Of a stretch of DNA of 64,000 nucleotides, positions 36,126-48,500 are shown piece after piece. Source of the DNA: Daphnia pulex. Taxonomy: Eukaryota > Arthropoda > Branchiopoda > Diplostraca > Daphniidae. Where the stretch lies: positions 3,782,001 through 3,846,000 of the forward strand of contig NC_060017.1 of assembly GCF_021134715.1 (NCBI RefSeq), in the 5' to 3' direction. Made by a program: the position numbers and the translations under genes. Under the pieces are notes generated by a model. The model ran no database searches and was not told where the DNA came from. It worked only from the letters and a program-made list of their open reading frames with translations. The first letter of the stretch is position 1; every line of letters starts with the position of its first letter.

Positions 36126-39100
36126 CTTTTTTAACCTTCGAAAATTGAGGTGGGCCCACCTACTGCTATAGGCGCGCACCAGTCCGCTGTATTATAAGGA
36201 ACTTGACTGGAACCCCCCCCCCCCTCACTCTCTACACACACACACGGATATATTATTTTGGGTATAGAGTCAAGTTTTCTTTTTTTTTTTTTGGTTGAAA
36301 TATCTGGCCGGGGCCACCCACATTGTTGGGGCCCTTATTATTGTTTAGTTGGGAAAAACTAAAAATAAGGAAAAGGCTGGAACGCCGAGATGTTGGATGA
36401 TGATGAGGCGTGTTCCCTTGTACATATCTGCCGACGAAACAATCGGGCCCAGACGATCGCTGAAGCTATATTTTATTCCTCTTCTTCTTCTTCTTCTTCT
36501 TCTTCTTCTTCTTTGGATACACACGGCGATGCTGCTGATGATGATGGTGTCCTTCTCTTTTCTTTACTCCGTTCGTTCGCTCGCTTCTTTTTTCTTATTT
36601 TTTCGGGTGGGATGGATCGAGTCACGGAACACCCTGCGGCCCTTGTATATTTCACGTCTGCCAGATGATCAGCCTCGGCAGATAGATAGATAGATCTATA
36701 GCCATATGCATTCACGGACTGGCGCAACCAGCACGTCTGAGTCGAGAGCGTAGCCAAACGAGAAAAGAAAAGAAACAAGAAAAGAAAAAGAAAAAGAAGA
36801 AAAACCTTTTTTTTTTTCTCTTTTTGAAAGTTGGTTTTTACAAATTGTGGATATTCTGGCCTGTCTGTCTGCTATTGTGTGCACCTCTCATCCTTGATAT
36901 CAATATTATAGCGGATGACGTCATCCGCGTGTTTGTTTTTCATTCCTTTTTTATCTATTTATTTTTCATTTTTTTTCGTTTGTTGGTTTCAGTTCAATTC
37001 AGTTGTGTGCGCTCGGCATTTAGTGGAGAGTTCAGAGACCGCCAATGCGAACTCTGAACCCCGAATGATAATTTGAAAAAAGATGATAATGATACGCTCC
37101 TCTTTTTTTTTTGTTGTTGGTGGAAGGCAAAGATGGCGGTTGTGCGTCAGATGATTGGTCGAGAGCGGACCAGAGGCTTTATATATATATATATGTGTAC
37201 GTCTAGCATAAATTAGTTACGGGTTTGGGGAGGGAGAGCCATCAGGGCGCTCCCTTATATTTCTCTCCCTAGCTATCTCCAGCAGATATATAGCTAATGA
37301 TGTTGTAGGGGGCAGCACGTAATTAGGGTGGGTCCGTTGGGTTGGGGGGAAAATATATATATAATATAATACGAGGAAAGTAGAGATATAACTAGCAAAG
37401 GTAGCCAAGAGAGAGGGGAGAGAAACACAAAAAAGGGGCCATGAAAGGTAAAAAAAATGAAACAAAATTTCCTCTAGAATAGAAAAATACAAGTCAATAA
37501 AATGTGAATGAGTTAAAAAGGTCGAGCCTTTGCACCAACAGGGCAGAGCACAGCAGCGAGGAACGTGGACGGAATATCAAAGCAGAGTTCATAAACCAAT
37601 CATGAGAGTCGCTGCCGTTCCTGCCTGTCCGCCGTTATACATATTACCGAAGAGAGAGAAAATGAGATCCACTTATCTCTCTTTCGTCCGCTTTTTTTTA
37701 GTCTTTCCGTCGAGCAACACAATCATCTGTTCTTCTGGCAAATAGTAAACTGGCTCGTTTATTCTAGATTTTTATGTTTTTCTCAGACAAGAAAAGAAAA
37801 TCACCACAAGGCGGACATTTTTTCTTTTTTTTTGGCCCGTTCTGCCATAGTCATACTTTATAAACATATGCAGAGTAGTAGAGTATATAGATAAGGTATA
37901 ATAGAAATAGAAATATTTTTTCCCCCCAATGTTCGAACGCTTGTCCGCCATCTAATATCTAATGATCTGCTGGGCGAGGAATAATATAGAGGGGACTGTT
38001 GTTCTTCTTCTATTGACGCCGGTTTGCCGCTGCTGGTCCGCGACCGTATTATCATCATCAAAACAACTAACAAGAAGGAAGAATAACAGAAGAATGAACC
38101 AAACCAAAATAATAATCCCTAGGGAAAAATGCCTGGCCCTTCTCTTGTTGCGTCAGAACGCTGCTACACTAAAAAGTCAAAACTGTGTAACACAAAAAAG
38201 CATTCCATCGTTTGTCTTTTCTTCTCTCTAGCTCTCAAACAAGTTTCTTATGTAATATATAAGTGGAAATAATAAACATTTAGATTTATTGTGGACTCTC
38301 AGGTATTGAGTTTTATTTACTCGGCCGAATATAATACATAAAATTGCCTCGGAATAGTTGTTGCGCGGTACATCAGATAAATAATAATGAGCCACATTGG
38401 CGCGGTATTAAATCTATTCTTTTCAAATGCTCACTTGTTTTTTTTCTTTTCAAAAGGAAATTCATTCCAATTCATCAACGACTGTTGCTGCTGCTACGGT
38501 GCCACCATTTCGAAATTTTAGTTAATAGACGCATACGCAATCAAGTTGGATGGGCAATTTCCAACCACAAAGAGTCACAAATGCCGAGGAGTAATGAAAA
38601 CCCAGCCAGATATATATGAAACATCTTTCTAAAGAAAGTCTAAATAGCTTTTGGCTGGGTTTTCCGATCTTGTTATTATGTTGTTGTTTTTTTCTTATTT
38701 TTCTTATATATATATTTCACAGACAATGGCAAAAGGAAGGAAAACACATTTTTATCTATCTAACCATTTCACTTCTTATTATTAGTCCAACTAGCCTTTT
38801 TTTTCCCATTTCTCAAAGAGACACAAAAGAGATTCCCCTTCGAATGGATTACTTTCGTTGTATACAATAATAATAATACGTGATGTTATTTCAAGACCGT
38901 GGATATATAGACGCGCAACTTTCCAGTGCTGGCGCTCTTTTCTTTTTTCCAAATCGTGACTAATTTATTATTTGTATTAAACTTACGTATATAATACATT
39001 CTTTGCATTGATTGGTTTTTCAACCTGCCGTCCAGCACAATCGCTCAATTGAATTCCCCCCCCCCATTGTATAAGTAACGTTTTCAAAAGAGCCACGCAT

Positions 39101-40000
39101 TTCGATTAGATTTCAGTTAGAGTTGATAATTCAAATCGCCTAAGCCTATATAAGAATGATTTATTAGTTGCGAGTTCGAATTCTCGTTCTCACGTGTTAC
39201 ACAAATTACAAATTGGAGAGAATAATCGTGTGTGTGTTTTTCAATTAAAAATCGTCCAACTGTAAATAGAGAAAAGAAGCCAATGAGAAAATGAGTTTCG
39301 AAAAGAAAAGAAAAAAGGAAATGTCAGTGGTCGGTTATTGATGACGAATTCAAACGTCATGCAACGGATGAGAACGAGGAAGGAACGGACAATTGTGTGT
39401 ACAAATAAGTTTTCTGGTCGATATTATATTATATATCAAAAGGCGAGTTGTTGTTGAGTTGCCTTTTGGTCGACTCAAGTTGTTTCATTTGGGCTGCTGA
39501 GAGGCGAGGTTGTTTTTATTTACTCGTCGAGCCGAGTCGCTGACAGCCACGCATCCGCTGGCGATGTAAATGCGTTTCATCTCTCTCGGGATAATAAAAA
39601 AAAAAAAAAAACTATTTTGTGATAAAATTGATTCATAAATACTGAGGCCACCGCCCACTGTTCGGCAAATATGTAAGAAGTATTTATTCAGTGGGGGGAA
39701 TTGAGGTTGGAGAAGTCCATCTCATATTCATTTCACCCGAGGAAACCATTAAAAACGCACAAGATGAGCTGTACAACAAGAAAAGAAGAAGAAATAAGAA
39801 AAAGAAAATAAGAAAAAAAAAGGCCCAGCTCTCCTCATGTGCCCAGCTGCACCCATAAAAAGGCATCGCTGCTGCGCGGGGAGGGATCATATAAGACTGG
39901 GACGGAACCGTTGGGCTTGTTGGTGCGGCGCGGTTGTTGTTGTTGGATGATGATGAGTTCCTCGAGAGAGTCGAGAGCTCATTAACATACGCAACACACC
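34501..40000. other. Gene-poor block, CT/GA-rich
   Basis: No supported ORF. It holds (TTC)n 36092-36123, a C run 36213-36224, (TTC)n 36477-36513, (TA)n ~37182-37194, a C run 39056-39065 and an A run 39596-39611. Long polypyrimidine strings dominate. Frames over 100 codons here encode Ser/Leu/Phe- or Glu/Lys-runs produced by the repeats. Confidence 0.5.
36477..36513 (+). repeat. (TTC)n microsatellite, ~12 units
   Basis: A perfect TTC array. A second array of similar length lies at 36092-36123, only 350 bp away. Both could form triplex-prone polypurine tracts. Confidence 0.9.
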
Positions 40001-42699
40001 GTCAGCGATATTCGAAGAAGATATTTTCCCTCTCTCTTATTCAGCTTTTATATCTTTTCTCTTCTCTCTGGTCTAAAGAAAAAGAAAGAAGAAAAAAGAA
40101 ACATGAATAGATAAGAAGACAAAAAGGATCGCCTGAGATGATAGAGCCGAGTCGTGATGTTCTGACGTGATCATTACATACTATAGATGGATTGGTTCGT
40201 CTGGCTCAAGTTTGGAAAGGAGCCTGGCAAGAGGCGAAAGGCGAGGAGGAGTCAAACGAAGGAATAGATAATTGACTGTGCGCCCCTGCCAGTAAACCAA
40301 CAGGCAACTAGGCAGCCAGCCACGGAAAAGAAACAAACTCGCCAAAGCTGAAGAAGGAAAAGAAAGATGGGGGGTTCCGAAAAATCAAGAAACGATGGCC
40401 ACACATTATATGATAGGCTGTGCCCAGCTATTTAATAAGAAACGCAACATACGAAATATTCTCCAAACAAGTTTAGAAATATGTGAGCGAATTACGATCC
40501 GATCGTGAGCGAATTTCTGTGAGATTCCGCCGTTATATGAACTATAAATCCTGTCGATATTTCAAACATCGCAGGAATGCCGTTCCAATTATGAATATTA
40601 TTCCCAGCGATTTAAACAATAATCCGATGCCAAAAGTAAACACATAACACTTGATTCGAACAAGACAGAGAGCAGCAGAATAAGAAAAATTAAAAAGGCT
40701 GGCTATTCTTTCTTTTTTTCCTCGTGTAGGCCTGAAGGGCCAGCTAATTATTTTCTGGTAACGGCCTAGCCAAGAGAGATAATGAGACCTCCCACTCTTC
40801 TTACATTTTTCAGGTCTGAGTATATATATTCCAATTATACCTTCGACTTGTCAATACGCCATCTTTTTCCCCTCAACCATATAATAAACTTCAAGTTCTA
40901 AAATGTCTCTGGTTCTTATTTTTCTTTTTTCTTTTCTCCCAGTCAGCGGTGGACACAGGAGGGAGGGCCCGACATGAGCAACGGTGGTTCCAAGGTGCCC
41001 AGCAATTGCCTATAGAGCGGCCAGAAGAGATATGTACAGTGGCGCATTTAGGCATCTCTCACGTCAAATAAGCGCCAGCCCCAATGCAATTGCCCAAGTC
41101 GCAACTTTTTCTCGGTCGCCACCCAACCTCCCATATGGCTGATGGCGCTTTGTAGCGCTTAATACACAATTGTTACGTGCAACAGTGTATAGAGATAGTA
41201 GAGAGAGACACGCACGCAACACACACACACACAGGCACTTCATCGAGACATCGACCAGCAGCAACGGGCTGGTTGTTTTCTTCTCTTGGGGCGACGTCTA
41301 TGACCTAGGCACTGTGCAGCTCACCTGGTGGCGACTCACGAGCCAGCAGCACCCTTCGGAAAAAATACAAAAATACAAAAACCTCCTGAAATGGGGAAAA
41401 AGAAAAATCCAAAAGGCAACAACCGAGGGGAGCGCTCAATGGAATTATAGACGGAAAATGGACCTTATCAACAATGTAACAAGGTCCCTCCATCACTATC
41501 TCTCTCTTTCTTTCTTACCTTTTGGGTGCTTTGCCCCCAGGGTATTTCTCCCTCCCAGGTGGGGGGGGTTCCAGTAGATAGGCCCAACCAACCAATGATG
41601 GGTCTCGTGTGTCTATACCGAGAGAGAATTCAGCTAGTATAGTATATGTGTCGTGCTGCAACATTATGATGTACATTTTTCATTAGAGAAGAGAGAGAGA
41701 ATTCAGGCATGTCGTGAGTGGCCAGAAATGGGGAGGGAATCATCAGTGGAAAACGCCGAAATAATGATGATGGGAAAGCCAACGAATGTTGTACACGTCG
41801 TCCTACGGCTCGTCGAAATGCATCAACAGAGACAATTGTCATCGGAGGATGGCTGCTGCTCGGCGATGAAAAAGGACAACGTACTAAACAGCGGGGGTTG
41901 TCTCTCTCTCTTTCCACTGATGGCGTTTTGATAAGACGATGCCATGTGATAATGGCCGTTTCGGCATATAATAAGGACACAGGCGACGACACACCTACAG
42001 GCCGCCGCTATCATTTTCCCTTGACGTATTATTAGACCGTCAGTCGGTCGCTTGATATTAGACAAGTTGCGCAAAAAACTTTAATGGTTGCCGTTCATCG
42101 TTAAAGTTGTGTAAGCTCTAGCCGAGTTTGATACCGTCGTGATAATAGATACTACGCCGCTAATGCGCGCTGTTACATAATCAAATGTGACACAAATCTG
42201 AATTGTTTGACGCCAAATGATCCGCAACGAAATTCATTTTTCTCTTGTGTCGAATTTTTAGACGAGAATGTTATTTGGTCGCTACAAAACCGTAACGCCC
42301 ACTCCAAAAGTTGCTGATATAAATTTGAAATAGTTTCGAGAAAAATGTCGGTGAAAAATGATTGTCGACCGCGCTGCTGGACGGTACTAATCCGTTTTCC
42401 CCTCGTTATTAGTTGATAGAACCGAAATAAAACTTTAAAGACGCCATAAAAAAACAAAAATTTTGAAGCCGAAATCATCATTCTGATATTCTCACTAGGT
42501 TTACAACCCCCGGCTGCTGCTATATAATGGAGGGTCAGCAATATCATAACTGGCGGTCATTACAAATGGCGGACAAATAGCGAGAAGAAAAGAGGTGGAG
42601 TCGTCAGCTATCGATCAGCGGAATGATTATTGGAGAAGGGATCCAGCAGTCGGTTTAGGGACATGTCAAAGGTCGATCATCAATCGGACATGGCCGCTT

Positions 42700-42719
42700 C
42701 CCCCCCCCCCCCCCCCCCC
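42700..42719 (+). repeat. Poly(C) tract, 20 nt
   Basis: An uninterrupted run of C closes a CTT/CGC-rich stretch. It is a likely site of length polymorphism or assembly error. Confidence 0.9.
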
Positions 42720-45582
42720 ACTTTTAATGTTGATGTGCCTCTCTCAAAGGTATGCAGAAAATGAAAATCAACCGTGGTCGTGGGCCCTATAAGTTTACCG
42801 CGATGGATAAGTTCCGTCCATCACATCAGGCCCTTTTGGCTGGCCTGGTGTTTTTCGCAGGCCTAGTCGACGTGTGTGTACACGCACTGTAAATAGCCAT
42901 GAAGTGCGCAGAAGGATTATAATTAGTATCAAAAGGCTCAGCCAGTGACCGCCAGTCAAAATGTTGATGGTTTCTCTCTCTCTTTTCCTTTTTCATGTGT
43001 ACACCCTCCCATCCATTCCATCATCTTTGGTACTGTAAACCCGTTTGTATTAGGCCTGTACATATCTAGCTGCTACCTGCCCACCAGTGGGTATACCTAC
43101 ACAGCGTTATTCTCCCAGCAACTGTCGAAAAACAATAATTAGTTCGGGTTGGTTTTATTATTTTCTTTTTGAGAAAACTGGAACCCAGCGTCCGTCTATT
43201 TGTCGGATGGAAAGTGAAGAAGAGACCCGATGAGACACGGTGGTGGGTTTGTGTGGGCGGGACCGAGAGGGTCCAGTGTGTGTGTCCCCCCAGTCTCTCT
43301 CTCAACTGTTAAGTGTACACACACATCAGAAAATGTGGGCCTTTTCTTCTGTATCCAGGTGGATATATTTTCCTTCCTGGACTCTCTCGACTGACATGCC
43401 GATGCGACACGCTGTTGAATGTGACGGATATTTTGTACACATAGCGACAGCACCACAGTGACAAGAGATGAGAGAGGAGAGAAAAGCCAACCCAAAGAAA
43501 TGTGGGCTATATTGGCATTTGTCACAGTTAAATAGGATTTGCTCTAGAAAATGGCGGTCAGCAGGAATATAAAACAGCCAAAGGTAAAAAGGGCCCAAAA
43601 GAAAAACGGAAGAAAAAGAAAAAAAGAACACGGTTTTTCCCAGCAGTGTTATTTGGAAACTGTTTGGGTGGCCCATTGTAAGCAACTGTGTCTAGATGTG
43701 CTGCTAACTAACAGATAGATATAGTAGGCTATACGGGCGAACCCGCACGGCCGAGAGAGTCAAAGGCTTTTCAACAGTTTCTCTTCTTCTGTGTGTGTGA
43801 GAGAGCCGGGCGGCATGTTGTGTCATTTCTTAGACATACATCTATCGGCTCGCAATGGCCCCTCTTTCTTTCTTTTTTCTTCTTTCTCGAGTTCTTAAAG
43901 TTTAGTGGCTCTTGTGGTGCCCACTGGATGGATTTATGATGATGGTACTGCGCGGTACCATCTCCTGTTAAAAGACCCAACACACAAGGAACAGGGGAGG
44001 GGAAAAAGGGAAATTTTTACACAGCCAAAAAAAGAGGAAGTCGTTTTGTTGTCTGTTGTTGTTGTATCAAAATACTAGAACCTCAATAGAGTCAGCCCTG
44101 TGCTGCTGCTGCTGGTGACAGTCTTTAGTCAGGCGGTGGTGGTCCAGCAAGCGGAAAGACGTGCCGACCCAAGAGTATTATCATCATTTGTTAGATATTG
44201 AAAAACTCGCCTTTTGTGAGAGCGGAGGAGGCCTATCCCAAAACAACCTATATCTATTTTGACATAAGCATAGTTTTTTTTTCCTTCCCACTCTGGCGTC
44301 TGTGTCGATTCAGCTGGTGGCGGCAACCATTGCATTTCCTTTCACTTGAACACTTATTCAGGCCTAGATCCTAGCTCCTCTATCGTGGATAATAGGTTTA
44401 TATGACTACTGCCGTGGTTGCTGTTCCAATTCTATAGGCCGTTTTGTGTGCTATGTTTGTACACCGGGGCCGTCAGCGCCGTGGACAGACCACAGAAACA
44501 TGTTAGATATATTCCTCCATATTCCCCCTGGTCAGCCCGCCCAGTAACAGCAGCAGCAAACCTCAATAACATGTAGAAAATCTAATAATCATAAAAAGAG
44601 AGAAATAAAGTCAGAGAGACCGCACAGACTTTTCTTCACGTCATTTCAGCTTCTCTTCTCTTATTCCCACTTCTTCTTTGAATAGATCTCTCTCTCGTGT
44701 ATTCCTTACAAGGAAATATTTCTAACCATCCCCTGTAGTAATATAGCTTCTACTACACTATAGGCCAACAAAAAAAAGAGATTTCGTGCGATATATCACC
44801 GAGGATATGGTCGACCCGTCGGTATCCTTTGACTTGCGCTTGTCTCGACACAACATCACAACCACCACACACACACACACGACTTCCTATAGGATACCTT
44901 TTAAGAAGATTTTAAAAAATGACTTAACAACTGACATTAACTAAAAAAAAATAATAATAAAAAAAAAACTTAAATGAAATAAGACTGCAATTTAGAAAAG
45001 AATATTCGTTTAACAAGTCCTTCTTTTTTTCCCGGATGATTTGTCTCTAAACGTACAATTTTGACATGCAAACTAATTGACTCGCGTTGATCTCTCGCCA
45101 CTGGCACATTTCGTTCTCAATTGCAGTTGATTGTAACGAGCCAAAAGGAGATAGAGAGCTGGGGGGAAGAAAAAAACAAGGAAAACAAAACAAGAGAGAC
45201 AGGTCCTAGAAAAAAAATAGTAAAAATAAAATAGTAAAAAAGACACGGAATAATTCGTCGGGAGACCACCCGTGGTGCCATCCGAAAGGAATCGCTGGTT
45301 CGTATAGATGTACTCAAGTTTCGTATGACTTGATTTCCCTTCACGTGAGATAAAGCCTTCAGCAGATGCAAAAACCCCCAAACAATTTGCATCAATTCAA
45401 AAGCTACTCTCGTCTGCTGCTGCTGATGCTGAGAAAAGAGAAAAGAAAGAGAAGAAAAGAATAAGAAATAAAAGACGAAGAGCATTTCCATACGCACGAA
45501 AGTTTCGTTCAATACATGCGCGCTCGTCGAGACTAATTGACTTGTAGTTGGAATTTTCAGCGATGTAAAATAACAAAAGGGG

Positions 45583-45600
45583 ATATATATATATATATAT
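45583..45600 (+). repeat. (TA)n microsatellite
   Basis: A perfect TA array followed by ACATAT and a TTTTA-repeat at 45630-45650. Confidence 0.9.
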
Positions 45601-48500
45601 ACATATCTGAGACTGTATATTTATTTATATATTTTATTTTATTTTATTTTCTTCCTTTTTCTCGGTTCTTCGTCTTGAATGCATGCCATTAAAAAATACA
45701 AGAAAAAAAAAGAGCTCTGGGTGCTGTCGGCCCATAGAAGAAGAAGAAAAAAGCCAAATAAAAAATAATAGGAGTGGCAGAGAAGGTAAAAAAAGGTGAA
45801 GGAGATGGAGCCGTAGGTGCTTGGGCGCTGCTTTTCTTCTTCTTCTTCTGATAGACCATCTCCTTATCCTCGACTCCCCTCCCCCTTCAAAAAAAAACGT
45901 ACATATATATATATATAAATATAAAAAGAAATGGAAGAAGTTCATGCGGTTGTGAATAACGCATTTCACTCAGCTGGGGCTTCAACTTGGGTGGTCTCTC
46001 TCTCTCTCTCCTATAGTTCCTTGACTGTATAAATTATCATGCACGGAATCCCGGCGCTTTAATTCTTATTTTTTTTCTTTTTTTTTTTAAATTCTGATGT
46101 CTGACTGCTGCCGCTGTGTTGCTGGTTCCAAGACGGCAAAGCTATCCAGTCATCAGGTATTCATAACCCGACCTGGTCTTTTTTTTATCTCTCTCTCTTT
46201 TCTGTCTGTCTATCCCTCCCCTCTGTCTCCCTTCCTCTCTGCATCCAATCAACGCTGTTGCATGACTTTATAAAGCGCATCACGATTCTATCAATTCTGT
46301 TATTTCTCTTTTTCGACTTCTCTCTCTTATTTTCTTATTTTTCTTTTTCCCTTTTTTTATTTTCAGTTTCGACTCGTCTCTTCCCATTTCAGAAGGGCTC
46401 GCATTTGAATTATTTATGCGTTTGAGATTTTCCAGCAACAACAACCTTTCTCCGCTGTCGTCGTTCAAATAGACAACAGCATCACGAATAAGTAATCAAT
46501 CAACTTCGATGAAACCTCACTCTTGTGAATTCAAAATTCCATTTGAGATGTATGTGTGCAGTATATATAGCTGTTTACATAGTCAGCACTCTTGTCGGCG
46601 CTATACGTCCATGTTAACATTTCGTCGAAATCTACCAAAGTCGAAGAGCGTTTTCACGGTGGCCGGGATTTGTTTTGGGGCGGGGATTTTTGGTTTTATT
46701 TTTTCACGGCGGCAGATGGTTCTCAACTGTGGCCAGCAGACTTATCGAATTCAATAAAGCAATTTATTATTGAAACCGTTGGGCCTATCTAGCGGCGAGG
46801 TACTGCGGCGAGTCGAACCTTTTGGATTTCAACGGGGGTGAACTCAATGTTATACATCGGGTACATTAGAGAATAGTATATACTGCGTTACATTCAATCG
46901 TGAATGATTCAGTAGACTCTACTTCGATTTGTTGAAATTCGTCTATCGTCGGGACTGCCAGAAACTTCCAGTCCATTCAGTCAATCCATTTATTCAGCAC
47001 TACTAGTAGATAACCCTCGACATCCAGCAAAGTAAGAAAATGGCGTGTAACGTTTCCCTGCATGAAGCAATCGATTGAAATGAATTTCACCATCAAAACG
47101 GTGACGAAATAAACTCTAAAGCCTCGTCGGTGGCAGCAATCCAGAATTCCAGCCCACTCGGACCAACATGTTTGTTCGTTTATGTTGAGCCGGATATCAT
47201 ACCTACACGCTATGCGAACGTATATATCAGTAACAAGTAATGTTTTATTGCTTAGCTAAAAAGAAAAAAAAAGGGAAAAATCGAACCAAATTTTTCAATT
47301 TTAACGACGCGATGGGCGTTGCGCTCGTATACAAAAAAGAAAAAAAAGGTTTGGTCGAGTTACACGATATTCACGTCTTGTCTAAAAAAGAAAAAAATAA
47401 ATATCCAAAAGTCACGGCTACGGGGGGTTCCTAAAAACGTATTGGTTATCTGCTGGGTGCTGATTGGGCGTTGTTGTTTTCTTTCTTTTTCTCCCTTGTG
47501 GTCTGGCAGTGAGAAAGAGAGCCCTCTATAGGGCCGCCGGAGCCAACTGGCTTTTTCACTTCATTGTTTAGGCCTCCCTTCACAACTCTCCAGCAGTGAG
47601 CTGGGCGGCCAGGCGGGCCAGCACAGGCCGGGCCCAGAGAAAAAAGAAAAAAAGGGCCAAACGGCACAAAAGATTAGGGCGGTTTGTTACCTGATTGGTT
47701 AACATAACTTTGGCGGCCGCCACAGCAAGAGAGAGAGAGGGGAAGAATCGAAAAGGACATCAAGAGTTTCCCCCCTCTGTGCTGTGGTCCCTTCCACCGG
47801 TTATAAATCACTCGCCAGGAGGCACTCGCAGCTCTAGGAGAAAGAAAGAAAGAAAGAAAGGGGGGTTCCGAAAAAAGACCAAGCAACCGAATATGTTTCT
47901 TTTTTCCTTTCAACCCAAAAGCTTTTTTCCAGCACACGGGGGAAAAAAGGAAAAAAGAGACTTGGGCTTCCTGCTGTGTCGCCAACATGGACGATGATGG
48001 ACCCGACCAGCAAAGTATCCTGTCTGTGTGTACATCTTCTCTCCGGCTCTCTTTTTATGATAGTCCGTTTTCTTTGCGAGCCTCTTTTCTTCTTGTACAC
48101 TGCGGCCGGTCCAAGTCGCACCGCCGTCGTCGCCGACTACGACGACGACAACGAGCCGAGCAAAAAGAATACGCTTTCTAACGACACACATCACTTTTCT
48201 AAAGGAAAGAAGAAGAAGCAGAGGGTGGCAGGAAAAGCCAAACATGAAGGCGTTAGGAGAGGGACCACACCTGGAAGTCGTCGTCGTCGACCTTTTTTCC
48301 GAGTCGATACACCACAAAGACTCTTTTTCTTTTTTGTTAAGAAATGCAACATAAATCGGGTAATAAATACTTGCGTGTTTCGCAGTGTTGTAAAGACTCC
48401 GCTCTTCTATAAGACGCCGTTGGTAGAAGAGAGTCGGAAAGGCTAATCTTAATGGCTACACTCATTCTAGACTCGAACAGAAATACACACAGCCCCCCAG

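Larger units (their letters stand above)
40001..48500. other. Gene-poor block with the longest homopolymer
   Basis: No supported ORF. It holds a C run of 20 at 42700-42719, (CA)n at 41220-41232, (TA)n 45583-45600 and 45903-45914, and (AAAG)n at ~47841-47860. The frame at 47976-48446 (plus) is basic and Asp-rich in its middle part but has no clear splice sites or known domain. A second frame overlaps it from 47987 (MDDDGPDQQ). Confidence 0.4.

Noticed and set aside
39166..39185. Possible tRNA B box (GAGTTCGAATTCTCG)
   Set aside because: There is no A box or acceptor-stem pairing nearby.
47976..48446. 156-codon plus-strand frame with an Asp/Lys/Arg-rich middle
   Set aside because: The composition comes from CGTCGT and AAG repeats, there is no domain or clear splice site, and overlapping frames are open as well.
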